NCBI GenBank assembly: GCA_032173965.1
Contig: CM063288.1
Span: 12,628,501 to 12,692,500 of the forward strand
Length of the DNA: 64,000 bases
Reading direction: 5' to 3'
From: Sitta carolinensis
Taxonomy: Eukaryota; Chordata; Aves; Passeriformes; Sittidae
Shown: one piece after another, positions 12,512-24,700 of the stretch
Numbering within the stretch: the first letter of the stretch is position 1
How the letters are laid out: every line of letters begins with the position of its first letter
Translations under genes and position numbers: made by a program
Notes under the pieces: generated by a model
The model's database searches: none
What the model saw: the letters and a program-made list of their open reading frames with translations, nothing else
Told to the model about the DNA's origin: nothing

Positions 12512-14976
12512 CTTGGAAGAAGATGCAGCATCTTGTTGATTAAGCTAAACAAGAAAATGAATTCTGAATTTTGTCTTCTAGGATCATGGAGACAGAGATC
12601 TAGAATTTCCTGTACAAAATATTTTGTGGTTTGATTCTTTTTTCTAATGTTTTAAGTTACAGCATTTGAGGAAGATTATTATGTTGAAACATCTCCTTTC
12701 CATTGGTATTTGTTTTTCTCAAAATTGATGCACTATTGAAACAGCTCAGGCGTCATGCAGTATGGAAAGGGACTTTAGAGACAACAAAAAGCTCCACACT
12801 ACAACAAACCAATGTGACATTTCTAAATGAAATTCTTTTATTTTAAGTGTATGTATTTGAAGCTTCAAATAATGCTTTGTTTTCATTTTGATAAAAGTGA
12901 AAATGACAGGAAAAAATCAATTTGTGGACAGCCTTACATTCCTAGGACTTTCTTACCACTGATGAGACTGAGGAAGGTGAGAGTTATCACAATGAAAATA
13001 AAAATACTGCTAGTGTAATGCTTATTTTCTCAGACTCCTTGTTTGCCAGGAACAGAAGAAATGGATGATACAGCAGACTGAAATCCAGGTAGATTTCCAT
13101 TCACATTCACCTGAGATTTCATGGCTTCCACTCTAGTTCTCCATCAATGCTTGCTTAAAAGTTAAAAAATGTCAGGTTTTGCAAAAACACGGCTCAGAGG
13201 CAGGACCCTTGATGCTTGTAATTTTGAACTTGTCAAAGTAAGTATGGCTGGAATTGTATTATTTCCTGAAATCTGAGCAGACAAAATTCATTCTTTCTCA
13301 AGGGAACTTAAAGCAATTGGCCAATTGCTTTAGAAATGTGTCTTTTGAGGGTAGACAACTTTTATTTGTAGGGTTCTTCTCCTCATACATTTTATCCACA
13401 CCTCCTATGCATGATTCTCCTCTCCAACAGCATTTCACACCCATATGTCTCCACTGCTGTAGAGGAGATGCTGTTATCAGCATCATCATGAGCTAAAAGA
13501 GTCCAGAGGATTTTGCCAAAAGCAGCTTTTAACTACATTGAATTTCATTGGTTGCATTTTCTTGCTTTCAACAGCAGTCTCTGCTTTTGTAACTGTCCTT
13601 ATTTAATATTAAACAAGGCTGGGAATATATTTAGTTTGATTATAGAACATTTGAAACCTTCAATAAGTTCACTGGCCTGCTGAAGGGGTGGGGTGCATTC
13701 TGGACATTTCTGCCACTACCTTAAATTTTCCAGTTGACTTCCCACACAGCAAGATCAAAGGCTATGGTCCCATATCCCAACTCCTTTCTTTATCTCCATA
13801 TATCCATTTACAGTGTTTAGATATAGGGATTTTCAAAATGGATAAGAACAAGGCTTTGGATTCAGCCATAATAACACTTCTGCCATTCTTGAGTGAACAA
13901 TTTTCTTCTGGACAAATACTGCATTTATGAGCTGCCAACAGGTTATCTTTTCAAATTCCCAGTTCTGAGGGAACAAGACACACATTTCCAAGCATAATAG
14001 TTAGGTGAGAGAATTATCTTGGATATGTGCCTAGTCTCACCAAGTCAAAAGTTCTTCTGCTTTATCTAAAATAATTAAGGTTTATATAGTAGAGATTTTG
14101 TGCTGAAGACTTCCATTGTCCCAGCAGAGCAAGGCAGCTATTAGACTATAGTGTCTCATTCCCTTAGTGAATATTAAATCATTAGAAACAGTTCCACTTG
14201 ATATGAAATACTTAAATAACTCTTAGCTCAAAAAAGGAGAGAAAAAGAATCAATACTCCAATGCTGAACACTCTACTGGAAAGCAGCGAGTTTAGTTTCA
14301 AATCTGCCTCTACTGGGAAACCTATGGCAGGATCAGGAGCTGCACCTGGGTTTCCGAGGGCACAAACTGGTAGTCTCAACAGAGTTCAGTGCACTTATCT
14401 TACAAACAACTTGGAGACAGGCTTGTAACTATGGGTTCCTGCCAAAAATTCAGAGTCACTGTGAAGGTATTTATTTCTCTAAAAACACTTAATGAAATTT
14501 TTCTAAATCTTCTGGAGTAACTTGTCTGGCTTGTAACTTGTTATTGGTAAGATAAGTCACAAGAGGTGCCACAAAATAAATTAGTTAAAAATATGGCATT
14601 TGGGCAGGAAAAGTGCTTTCTTATCAGAGTGATTATACTCTAATGTATTTACAGTATGGACAGCAAGCATTGAGTGTGCTATTTTTAAAATTCAGCTACA
14701 CAACAGAAGTCTATAAATCAAATAGTTTTATATTCAAGTTGACATTATGAGCAAGAATGGATTGTCTCAGTTAGTTTAAGATTCTCATTTCAAAGTCAAC
14801 CATGTATTTAACACTTATCAACAAAATTAATGAGCAGACACTGGTGGCCTCCGAGGAACCAGGTTGCACTGGTGGCAGTTCTTTCAGAGAAGGATCCCCA
14901 TAAAATAATACCTAATGTCTTCCTAGTTGAAATAAGAAGAAGATTTGAAACCTTTGAAACTAAAATAGTTTAATAT

Positions 14977-14995
14977 TTAAGGTTTAAAACCTTAA
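14977..14995. repeat. Near-perfect palindrome (9+1+9)
   Basis: TTAAGGTTT and AAACCTTAA are exact reverse complements separated by one A. It is AT-rich and may be chance. No mobile-element boundary or known binding site is apparent. Confidence 0.8.
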
Positions 14996-17582
14996 AATCC
15001 TTCACATTTCTGTCTGGGCCCACACCAGACTGCCTGGGTGAAACATTCTTCTCAGAATGAGAAATTTCAGGGCTGATCCAAACTGAACAATCCAAACTGG
15101 GCACAGTCTGGCACAAAACCTGCTGTGGGAATAAATCTATCTTTTCCTAAACCGATGTATTTCCTTTTAACTCTAATCACCTGGGAAGAAAAGAAGCAGC
15201 ATGAGTGTGTTCCCCATGTGAAGTAACTACACTCGTGTGGTTTAGCAAGCAGTGGCAAAAGTATTTCCTGGCAGTGCACGTGTCTGCTCTGCTTTCCAAT
15301 GCCAGGATAACGCCCTTCATTTCAGCGCCCAACACAAGGTTCCAGACAAATACGTAGGGTACACAGGCAGGGTATGGGGCACACCTGCTATAACACATGG
15401 ACAAATCCTGTTGGCACCACAGCATCAGTGTTTTAGTGAGAAGATGGGAGCCTGCTACTCCCAGCAATGGTAAATGGCTATCCCTAGAAAGGGGGGTAAT
15501 GGCAGTGGCTGTGTGGTCAGACCTCATCTCTGATTTGCCTGACGGGCAGAGTTCCGTCCTTGTTGATAGGATTACCACAAGAGTGCAAAGCAGTTTAAAA
15601 AACAGTTTTTCTTCATTTTCTCCAGGTCTGCAAACATTCAGAAGAAAGCCTATGAACCTACTCTGCAAGAGGTTTAACATGAAACAAGTATTATTGAGAC
15701 TCTTGGAATCAGGGTGTAAGAATTTATTGCTCTAGCCCATGTTGGAGTTTGCTACTCTTTTGACAGATGCAGTAGAAGGGAATTTACACCTGTGCTTCAG
15801 CTGTTCAGTTTGCAGTCTACTGTCTTCACACACACTCACACATTCATCAGCAGGTTAAACTGAGATGCCAGGATGAAAACTGGAGTAGCTGAAATGCAAA
15901 CACATGCTCTCTTCCTGAAAACGCAGTTTCTTCCTGCTCTCAGCCCTGCCAAAGCATTTCATCAGTCCTTTCCAATTCCCACAATTTCCTACTTGCTTCC
16001 TAGTATTGGGGAAATGGAGTTGAATGAAGTGCTTGAAAACTGCATCCTGATTTTACTAAGAGACATTATTTTTCTTTGGAAGACTTAAAAGAACCTCCTT
16101 TTTCTTAGAGTTAGATGCTACCTGGTCATGGGAAGGGGCTCACCTAGTAAGTGATTAAATAAGAAAGGAGAATCTTAAGCAATGCATTTGGATTTCCTTC
16201 CCCACTACACTGATTTTTAATGATGAAGTTCCAAGAGAAACAAACTTTTTTGTAGAACAGCAGTTGAACCTGTAACACTCCAGCACTGTGACTGGGGCTA
16301 TTTCTGGTGCCTGCAGGCAGTGCAAAACTGAAAGATGACAGCCAGTTTCTAGGCTGCCTTGACCATGATCAGGTTTTCAAGGTGATTAAGACAGAAGTGT
16401 CCCAATGAGGCTTTTAACTGAATTTGCAGAACATTTTTGGCCTGGAAAGAACACGGGCTGACCTTTGAGTGGGTATTTCCAAGTCCTTACACAATGTATA
16501 TCCTCTTTGGAATACTCTTGTGCAATAGTAGAGAGGAAGAGAAGAAGAGAACTACAAAGAAGGAAAGAATTGCATTATGTTTTACATTAGTTTTATCTGC
16601 TCAGTCCCCACAGCTTCTTTGAAGCTACTGTAGGATAATTAGATGGAAGATACCAGGCTTTTTCCAACTATCCCCAGAGCATCCAAATCTCACTGTAAAT
16701 TCAGTAAGTTGCAAACCTTTAGCAAACACTCTCTGAAGTATACAATGAAACATATAATGAAAATTAAATGGCCAGTAGCCAGCAAGTACAGAAGCAATCT
16801 GTCACTGTAAGACATTTCTGCACAAACCTAAAATGTTGCACACAAAAGGTGTACTATCAGTCAAAAGCAGAGGAGCTTGAATGTAAAGCAGCCCTAAGCT
16901 TCTTTGTACCACGGGTCTTTAATTAGACCTAACAAATGAATATGAATCTGGAGGAGGAGAATTGGCAGGAGACCACTGCTGACGACACTCCTCACAATGA
17001 ACAGAGGTGTTTTGACTCTAAAATGCAGATAAAAGCAAATGTGTGTCCTTTGTTTCTATAATAGGATGCAACATGCATTACACAGACAAGAAAGAAAAAA
17101 AAGATCAATGTCTGAGACTTTCAAGGCTCAATTTCTAGAGGGCACAAGGTACAAATAAAAAAGTTCGTGGGAGACAATGATCCAACACTTAGCCCCAAGT
17201 CTGTTTTCTTTCCAATTAGAAAACGCTGTTTTAAGAAAGAATACAAAAGAGCCCACACACAGAAATGAGGAGATACATTAAAGCATAGGAGACTGAGAAA
17301 GATTAATATTAATTTTGTTCTAGTTTTACATTCATGCTGACATTTTTTCCTGAAGACCTCACTCCCTGAAGTAAGGCTGCCTTGGACCTGGTAGCAGACA
17401 TTTTTTACATCAGCAAGAGGAATAGATGGTGTTTCATAACACGTGAGATGGTCACATTACAATTATTTGTTCAAGGGACATGGAAGATGACTTTCTGAGC
17501 TCCAGTTGCAACAGTCCCCAGGAAACTGAGGACACCCCTGACTAGCTGGAGCTGGGATGTGACTGCGAGTAGGAAAGCAGCA

Positions 17583-17610
17583 CTGCTCCCATTTATGGGA
17601 GTTTCTGCTC
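17583..17610. repeat. Remnant of a palindromic sauropsid repeat
   Basis: CTCCCAT (17586-17592), TT and ATGGGAG (17595-17601) form a 7-bp hairpin, followed by TTTCTGC. This looks like a collapsed version of the 'CTCCCATTGACTTCAATGGGAG-TTTTGC' type of palindrome that I associate with old sauropsid interspersed repeats. The family name is unknown to me and the copy is degenerate. Confidence 0.4.
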
Positions 17611-18548
17611 TCCTAGCACGTTAGATTCCCTGCAGGAAACCCTGTCATGGAGGAAATGTGGGTTCTTTGGGGGAAGGTCCTGTTGGACTACAACCGTTCT
17701 AGCCTCCGAAGGAGAAGAAAGCTCAGAGCAGCTGACTACAATTCAGCAGCAAGAGGTAGCAGCTAAAAGATGAGGCTTGATGATTTTTCTAGAAACTTGT
17801 GAGTTTCTTGAACCAGGAGTGAGACAGCAGTATAATTTGACTTTCAAACTCTTTATTACTGTAAATAGTTAGATTAAAAAAGCTTGTATTCTTTGTTAGA
17901 ACTTCAAATGTGGTTGAATTTTGTTTTAAAACATGATCCTATATAATCCTGAATGTATAGGCTTAATATAAAATAATCACAGCATGGATTTCTCCAGATT
18001 TCACTGTGAATTTTAATGACACTAACAGACATTTGGCCTTAGGAATGTGTTGGTCAAGCTATTACACATGGTGTCTTCTATAGCTGATCTGATTTGTCAC
18101 GGATGAACAACATGTTTAAACAGCAAGATTATTTATTCTCAGTATTTTATTTGAAATTCAAATGAATTCTTAATTGAGAGATCTTTAAAACAAAATATTT
18201 TCCTAATAACCTTGAAGATTCTGTATTTCAAAGTTGTAAGGAAAACTTCTTAAGAGATGAAATTCTCACTCCCCAAAATATAAATAAAAATTAAGTTTTA
18301 GCCTATTTTCTTTGTAGGGACAGGAGATAGTGGGGGTAAAATTTTTCCCCTCTGACTTTACAAATGTAAGGTGGAAGGTGTTGTGGAAGTGAATGAAAGT
18401 CATGGCCTGTTGTGGTTAAGAAATATATTTATCTATTCCAAAACTAAGATCTGCTCAGTTCATCTCACTTTAACCTGGCTGACTGAAGTTACAGCTCTTA
18501 GTCAGAATGATTACTTCAAGACTTTTGTATCTCAATTTAGGCACAGAC

Positions 18549-18564
18549 AAAAAAAAAAAAAAAA
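18549..18564. repeat. Poly-A tract (A16)
   Basis: Sixteen A bases. The sequence immediately upstream holds short open frames but nothing I recognise as a retrocopied gene or SINE, and I see no flanking target-site duplication, so a retroposed tail is not supported. Confidence 0.85.
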
Positions 18565-20578
18565 GACCTGACTTCAATGATTCTTAGAACAAAACAGGGC
18601 CCTGGGAAGCATGAAGGGTATGTGAAGATGAAAAAACTTTCCACACTAAAAGTGAACATTGCTTTCGTGCATCTTCAAGGGATTCAGTTCCAGATAGAGG
18701 AAGACTTAAGAAGTTACTCCTTTTTCTTACATGAGCTCAGTACTCCTGCTGACTGTCTCACAGTTTCATGCCTGCTGTGAGATGTTAAAAGAAAAGGGAA
18801 GGGGAGGACCAATCTTTTTAAAACAAAAGTTATGGACTGCTCAAAGTGCAAGAGCCATGGGTTCACTGAAAGTCAGTGGGGCTCAGGAAGGAACCAGTCA
18901 GCCCCCTGTGTAGGCTTGGGATTGAGAGAGTTTCTGTTTCATGAGAGGAATGTGATGGAAAGACAAAGAACATGAGATGCAGAAACTGAGGCAGTAGCAC
19001 AGATCAGGAGAGTCCTGAAATATGGCATATTGTCTCCTGGGTTATATGACTTGAGATAGGAACACTGACATTAAAAAGTACCTCAGGGAAATATTCATAG
19101 AGGCAGAATGCAAGAATCGGTGTTTTAGCTGATTTTCCTTTCGATGTATATAAAATGGAAAGAGAAAGCAGTTAGAGGAGTAGAAGCTGTAGGCCTTGAG
19201 GAAAAACTAAAATTAAATTTTTTTTATATAGACACTTGAAGGAAAATGTTTTTATTCTAAATATGTCATGATCTAAGCTATGCTGAGTTGGCTGTGCAGC
19301 TCTTCTTTCTTCTTTGTTCTCTGGATGAATGCAGCCTATTGGCTGCCTCTGGTACCACACAGGCCGTCGTTCTGTGGGTCCACCTGCAAGACACTTGTCT
19401 GTCTCTGTTGAGATTTTGGGATCCTGAAGTTACACTTAGGTCTTTGAGTGAGCTCTGTGTGCCTTCACATCTCTGTCCTCTCATCAGTTAAAGGCCTTAC
19501 TGAAAACAGCTGAAAAAGTATGCTACCCTTTTGTGCTCATCTTCGACAGAAATGAAGAAAACTATGATTTAACCCCATCTAAAGTGGTTCACCACATGTG
19601 AATGGCAAAAGATCGATGGGAAATTCTCTTTACATAGCTGAAAATCTGATTGAACATCACTTTAGACAGGTGGTAAAACATGGTTTCTAGAAAGAGAGCC
19701 ATACAGGAACAAATGCCAGCATGGAGAGAAAGCTCTTGCTGCTGAGAATGGGCTCTTTTGAGCAGAGAGAGATGAAATCAAAAAATCTGATTCAGATCTC
19801 ATGTGACACCCAGCTCTCTTCCAGGATCCTGAAAGACCAAGCTCATTTCTGGAGGCAGTGTCATCCTCCTCCGCACCTGAAGTGAGCAGCAGGACTGGAC
19901 CACAGTTCCACAGCACATTAGTCAGGTGGTGCCAGCCCTCAAGAGGAGAGAGGAAGGCGGGCAGGTCACAGCAGCATCAGCCCCGTGCTGCCAGCAGCCA
20001 CGCCCCAGCAGGGGAAATGGGGCTTCATACTCTTCTGCAAAGGGCAAAGGCAAGTTTTCACTTGTCAGATGTGTGGCAGAGGGTGAAAAAAGGTTTGACA
20101 GTTACGAGGGAATTTCAAAATTCCACAGCCATTGAGTTCACAGAAAAAAACCCAAAAAATGAAGAACGGAAATGCCTCTGGTTTATAGTTGTTCCCTCTC
20201 TTTTGCTGGCCAGCAGTGTAGCTCAGTGAGAAAAAAAGATCTTTCTGTCACCAATTTCTGTCTCAAAACGAGAAGGTAGCTCAGAGTGCCTCAAATGTTG
20301 TTGCATCACAGCAGCAGGTAGCATCCAGTGTGCTCATTTATAACTGATGCAAGGAAGCAGAGAGATAAGAACAAGCTCCAGTATTTTATTCCTCTTTCCA
20401 ATCTGATTAATCCAATTTAGTCTGATGAATGTAAAGAAAGAAAATAGCAATTCTTTGTACTCCACTCCAACATTTCATTACAAGCACCTAATGAATGTTT
20501 ATAAATTAATTTTCAGACACGTTTTCTGAAGCAAAGGGGGTAGTACACAACTAATACTGAAGGCCTTGCACATTAATC
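18565..20578. other. Non-coding stretch with a GC-richer patch
   Basis: No gene recognised. The patch at about 19850-20060 is GC-richer than its surroundings and holds overlapping frames of 69 and 123 codons that look low in information and match nothing known to me. A 26-base remnant of the palindromic sauropsid repeat type lies at 18862-18887. Confidence 0.55.
18862..18887. repeat. Weak remnant of a palindromic sauropsid repeat
   Basis: TTCACTGAAAGTCAGTGGGG followed by CTCAGG resembles the 'TTCATTGAAGTCAATGGGGCTCAGG' signature I remember from sauropsid genomes. It is very short, so chance resemblance is possible. Confidence 0.3.
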
Positions 20579-20593
20579 ATATATATATATATA
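20579..20593. repeat. (AT)n microsatellite
   Basis: An uninterrupted AT run of about seven units followed by AAATTAATTTTAGG. It is short and ordinary. Confidence 0.85.
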
Positions 20594-20945
20594 AAATTAA
20601 TTTTAGGCAGGCAGTCTAAAAGATTCAACAGTTAAGCTTTTGTCAGAAATCATGGAAAGAAATCTGTCTCCTAGTACTTTAAATGCAAGAATAGACTTTA
20701 CCTAACTTTGCATTATACCTAACTCCTGCATCTAGCTTCAGAAAGTACAAGCAGAGGGTTTTACCCCTTGATATTTGGAAATTTCTAAATAATGCTATGT
20801 TCTACATTAAAGGGACACTTATAAATGAATGTAGCCTAGAAATATTAGTATTTCAAAAATAAACCTACTGGTAAATTGTTAGATTTAATGTTGGAAATCT
20901 GTGGCATAAAATCTTAACTTGTTCACATGCTTCTTGAGTGCAGCA

Positions 20946-21003
20946 AATATATAGGTACATACTTACATGCATACATGCATATATAAAAGTGCATATATAC
21001 TTA
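20946..21003. repeat. Degenerate ATAC/ATGC alternating tract
   Basis: Alternating purine-pyrimidine sequence of mixed ATAT, TACA and TGCA units, including two ACATGCAT pieces. It is an eroded simple repeat of the kind that can mutate by slippage. Confidence 0.7.
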
Positions 21004-21164
21004 CAGTATTGGAGCTTGGGATGACATTTGACTAACTGAATCTCCATCCTTTTATATTTTGCTCATCCTTTGCTTAAGATAGGAATGCACAAAATACCAT
21101 ACACACCTGGATTGAATTACTAATAGAAATAACATACAGAGATGACAGTTAAAGAATTTTAAAC

Positions 21165-21750
21165 TAATGAAAATAATTAATAACTTCAAAAACCTGCAGT
21201 AAACATATTCCCCTAATTAACAGAATAAGCCAAGTGTTCTTATATAACTACAAAGCTCTGGAGATATAATGTAATTTCATGCTAGCTCCTTTTGCACTGC
21301 TTATTGCTTTAAAGTAACTGTATCACTGAAAGTATTTAAGAGAGCAATTGCTCTTGGGGATGTAAAAATCCTTAGATGTTTGCATCTAAATAAACTGGGT
21401 AGCCCCATTAAAACAGAGATAAAGGCACATTATCAAACAAGTGGCAATTAGAGCTGTTATACTTTCTGCATGAACAACCCCCAAAAAAGTATTAATTAGT
21501 GATTAATATCACCTGAGATTAAGCTGAGCCAATATTAAATTAAAGTACTCAAGTTCATTAAATAACTTAGACTGGTGCAAAAATTTATGGACAGGCGCTA
21601 TAATGATTTTTCACCAGTGAGATGTGGTTTATCTATTTTAAACCACTGGGCTACATTTTATTGCTTTATTGCAATTCTCAATAGAAAATTAGAATAGAAC
21701 AAATTTATGGTTCTAGAAAGATTATTAGGCCTCATTTCACTCTTGTTTAG
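21165..21750. promoter_or_regulatory. Candidate conserved non-coding block (homeodomain-core rich)
   Basis: An AT-rich, repeat-free block with several homeodomain-type TAAT cores: ATAATTAATAAC near 21173, CCTAATTAAC near 21213, ATTAATTAGTGATTAAT near 21491, and ATTAAATTAAAG near 21536. Clusters of such cores in unique sequence are typical of vertebrate developmental enhancers and ultraconserved-type elements in gene deserts. I see no coding potential. Conservation itself cannot be judged from a single sequence, so this is an inference from motif density and the absence of repeats. Confidence 0.3.
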
Positions 21751-24700
21751 GCCCAGTTGAAGGAAAACAGGGCCAGTTCACAAGGACTCAGCAATGCCTG
21801 GGATCTTTGTAGCATTCTCCTTCTGCATTGACACAGCTGGTGGGGCCCAGCTCACTGGCCGTGGGAGCCACACAGTTCTCTTGGATGGCTGGAAGCTGTT
21901 CCTACAATCACAGTTGTCTCATTTGTTTCCTACTACTTGTTAAAATATTTTGCTTCAGATTGTCCAGCTTTTCTTGGCAAAAACACTAGACTGAAAAAAA
22001 AAAATTTATACTTGCATGAGTCATGCTCTCTCCAGTACTCCAAACTCATAAAACAGTTGCCGAAGATCAGAGGTGGCATGAGGGAGATATCTGAGCTGGC
22101 AGTGGTTGGTTGCTGATGGACATGTTTTCCAGTGCTGGTTATTCTTGTTAGCAATAGTTGAACTATGAATACCTTCCCAGTTTGAACACTCCAGTATTTT
22201 GATCAGGGAAATAAATCCTGCAAGGCATCTACATTGATTTTTGCTGATCCCTGCTGCTTCCTTCATCCAGCTTGGATCACGCCTGACTGGCCATCTCCCT
22301 TCCCAGCTTCTGGGTGTCTTTCTGGAGCCAGAGGAAGAAGGAACTTGAAAACATACAGCACATACAGCAGCCAAGCCAGAAACATCCTACTGGTGCACAC
22401 TGCCACCTCTGCTTGCTGGAGTCAGCCCTGGATTAAGGACTGCAGAGAAAGCAACTATTTGGTTCCATGTCTGGGTTTATTTAATCTACAGTTTTCTTCA
22501 ACTGTATCATTACCATGACAATGGCCCCTGGCTGCCTTATCTCTGGGCAGTGATTCAGGGACTGTATTTGCTGCTTGGGGCACAGATTGCCTGTATGCTC
22601 CAGGGCAGGAGTAGCCTCAAGACCACAATGTCATCTGACTGATGGAGGAAGATGGAAATCCACGCTGTGACTGTGTGGATTATTTTCTTGTGTTGATGCA
22701 ACATTAAGTCATAAATCTGAAACTTGGTGTATTTCATTTTGTCTGCCAATTTAATCCTTGAATTCCATTCAGTCAAAAGAGCTCTGAAGATGGTTCAGCT
22801 GATATCTGAATCTCTCCTACTTAGGCAGCAGTATCACAGTAACACAATTAAAAAGGCTATCCTGGCTCTTTGCTGAAATAGAAATGAGACCAGCTAAATT
22901 GCAAACTGGGCCGTAATGGTGCAGAATTTGTGACTAATACAAATGAGGCTTTGCCTACAAGTCATTACTGTTCCTAATTCTTAGAGAAGACATGACCATT
23001 ACTATTTCTGCTGAAAACTGCTACTCAGCTGTTACAGAAGGGCTACCCACCACAGCCAACACATCGTTGATGTGTTGTGTTACCTGACAAAGTGATCTCC
23101 TCAAAGCAAAAGCACTGCTGGCTGTACACACTCACCTCCCTCTCCTCTTGGCACTTGTGAGCTCCTAACATGAACACAGGATGCTTTCAGGAGGGCATGG
23201 GGCCATGCAGACAGATGGGCAGGGGGAGCAACATGCTGGAGAAATGGGATGTGTTTCAAGGGTTGAGTAACTAGGCCTAAATACTCATCCAAGGATGTCA
23301 GAACAGCAGTTTGGTCTGGATGCCTGCACAGGAGATCAAAGGAATACCCTTTTGCTTCTCACTGCAGAGCAGGATGTGAGGAATTATGTACTTTGAATTT
23401 ATGTAGTGTTTATATGATCAAAGCACTGTCCTGACATTACCTAATTAAACAGTACAGCACCCTTCTGGGGAGTGTATGGCCTTCAATTCACTGATGGGAC
23501 AGCAGATGGAGAAATTGTGTTTTGGCCATCAGTACTTCTGCCAGGATCTCCCATCTCCCTTCCCTGCACTTTTTTCTGTAAGCCCATTTATGCAAAAAGC
23601 GCTGTGTGCTTGGCTGTAGTTGCCGAAGGGGAAATTGTTTCAAGGGACTTGTTTCTTTGCAAGTTGATTTCCATTGCATGTAAGAAACACTTGTTGACCT
23701 CAATGAAAGATAGTTTTCCCTGGATTCTCTGGCCATACCCCCATCCCTGGTTCCTGTGGTGCACAGGTTTGCGTGTGATCACTGCATGACAGAGGCACTG
23801 CTCTTCCATGCTCAGTTTAAAGTAAAAACTAGCGTGTTCCTCTGAGCATTTCTCCCTCTTTGTTACTGCAATGCTGAGCAACTCAGTACACTTCTACATT
23901 ATTTGGCTACAGAAAGATGTGAAAACAATTTTTAATGGAAAAGTTTCCTTTTTTGGGGTGGGGAACTCTGGTTCCAAAAATGCTGTCTCCTTTTTGGGGT
24001 GTCTTGTTGAGACACCTGGCTGAGCTGACAGAACCATTCATGCTGCAAAGCCAGAGGGGGAATCTCTGCTTCCACAGAGCTGTTCACTGGGTGATGCTGC
24101 CAGAACTGTGCTGGTGACATCAAAGGTGAGGACCTGGGATGTGCTAGATTGGACCCCTACCTGGAGCTGGGCTGGGCTGGAAAGCACTGGGAGTGCCCTG
24201 CAGCACCCTGTTCAAACAACCATCCTCAAGATGGTCCCAAGCACACCTGAAGCCTTCACAGCAAGGACATATCCATGTATTACTCCACCTCGTTGGAAAA
24301 GTCTTATAACTTAATAGCTCTTTAGAAGAAATATTTGAGGTGAATTTCTGTCTCCCTAATATTTTGGTCTATCAGCACAAGAATGCAGTTGCAAGAGAGA
24401 AAGTGCACAAACTTTTCAGAAACTACTCCTTCCACCCCCAGACTCCTTCCTATGGAGAAAGTGAGCACAGACTGGTCTTTAATGTGGGAGTTTAATTATC
24501 AATATTTAGCTAGGGGGTTTGGTGAATATTATATTTATTATGTAAGTCTGGAAAGGCACTTTAGTCCCTGTGTTTAACTTATCACTTTTAATACAGCCGA
24601 AATAAGAAAGCCTCCTCACACTGTTCTTTTCTTTAACAGGCAAACTATAATGTTCTTTTCTCTCATGCTGCTTCATTTTCAAACACAGCACATGTAAACA

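Larger units (their letters stand above)
9291..17582. other. Non-coding AT-rich stretch, no gene recognised
   Basis: No recognisable exon or RNA gene. Small structures include a TG/CA-rich run (11308-11370), an acceptor-donor motif (about 11937-11970), a direct repeat with a 9-bp hairpin (12469-12511) and a 19-base palindrome (14977-14995). A 167-codon frame on the - strand (15177-15680, true ATG) matches nothing I know, overlaps a 112-codon frame on the + strand, and is within chance length for a window this size. Confidence 0.6.

Noticed and set aside
15177..15680. 167-codon open frame on the - strand with a true ATG
   Set aside because: No resemblance to a known family, a 112-codon frame opposes it on the + strand, and this length is expected by chance in a window this long. 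No splice context.
18300..18564. Possible processed retrocopy ending in A16
   Set aside because: The upstream sequence has no recognisable gene body and no target-site duplication flanks the tract.
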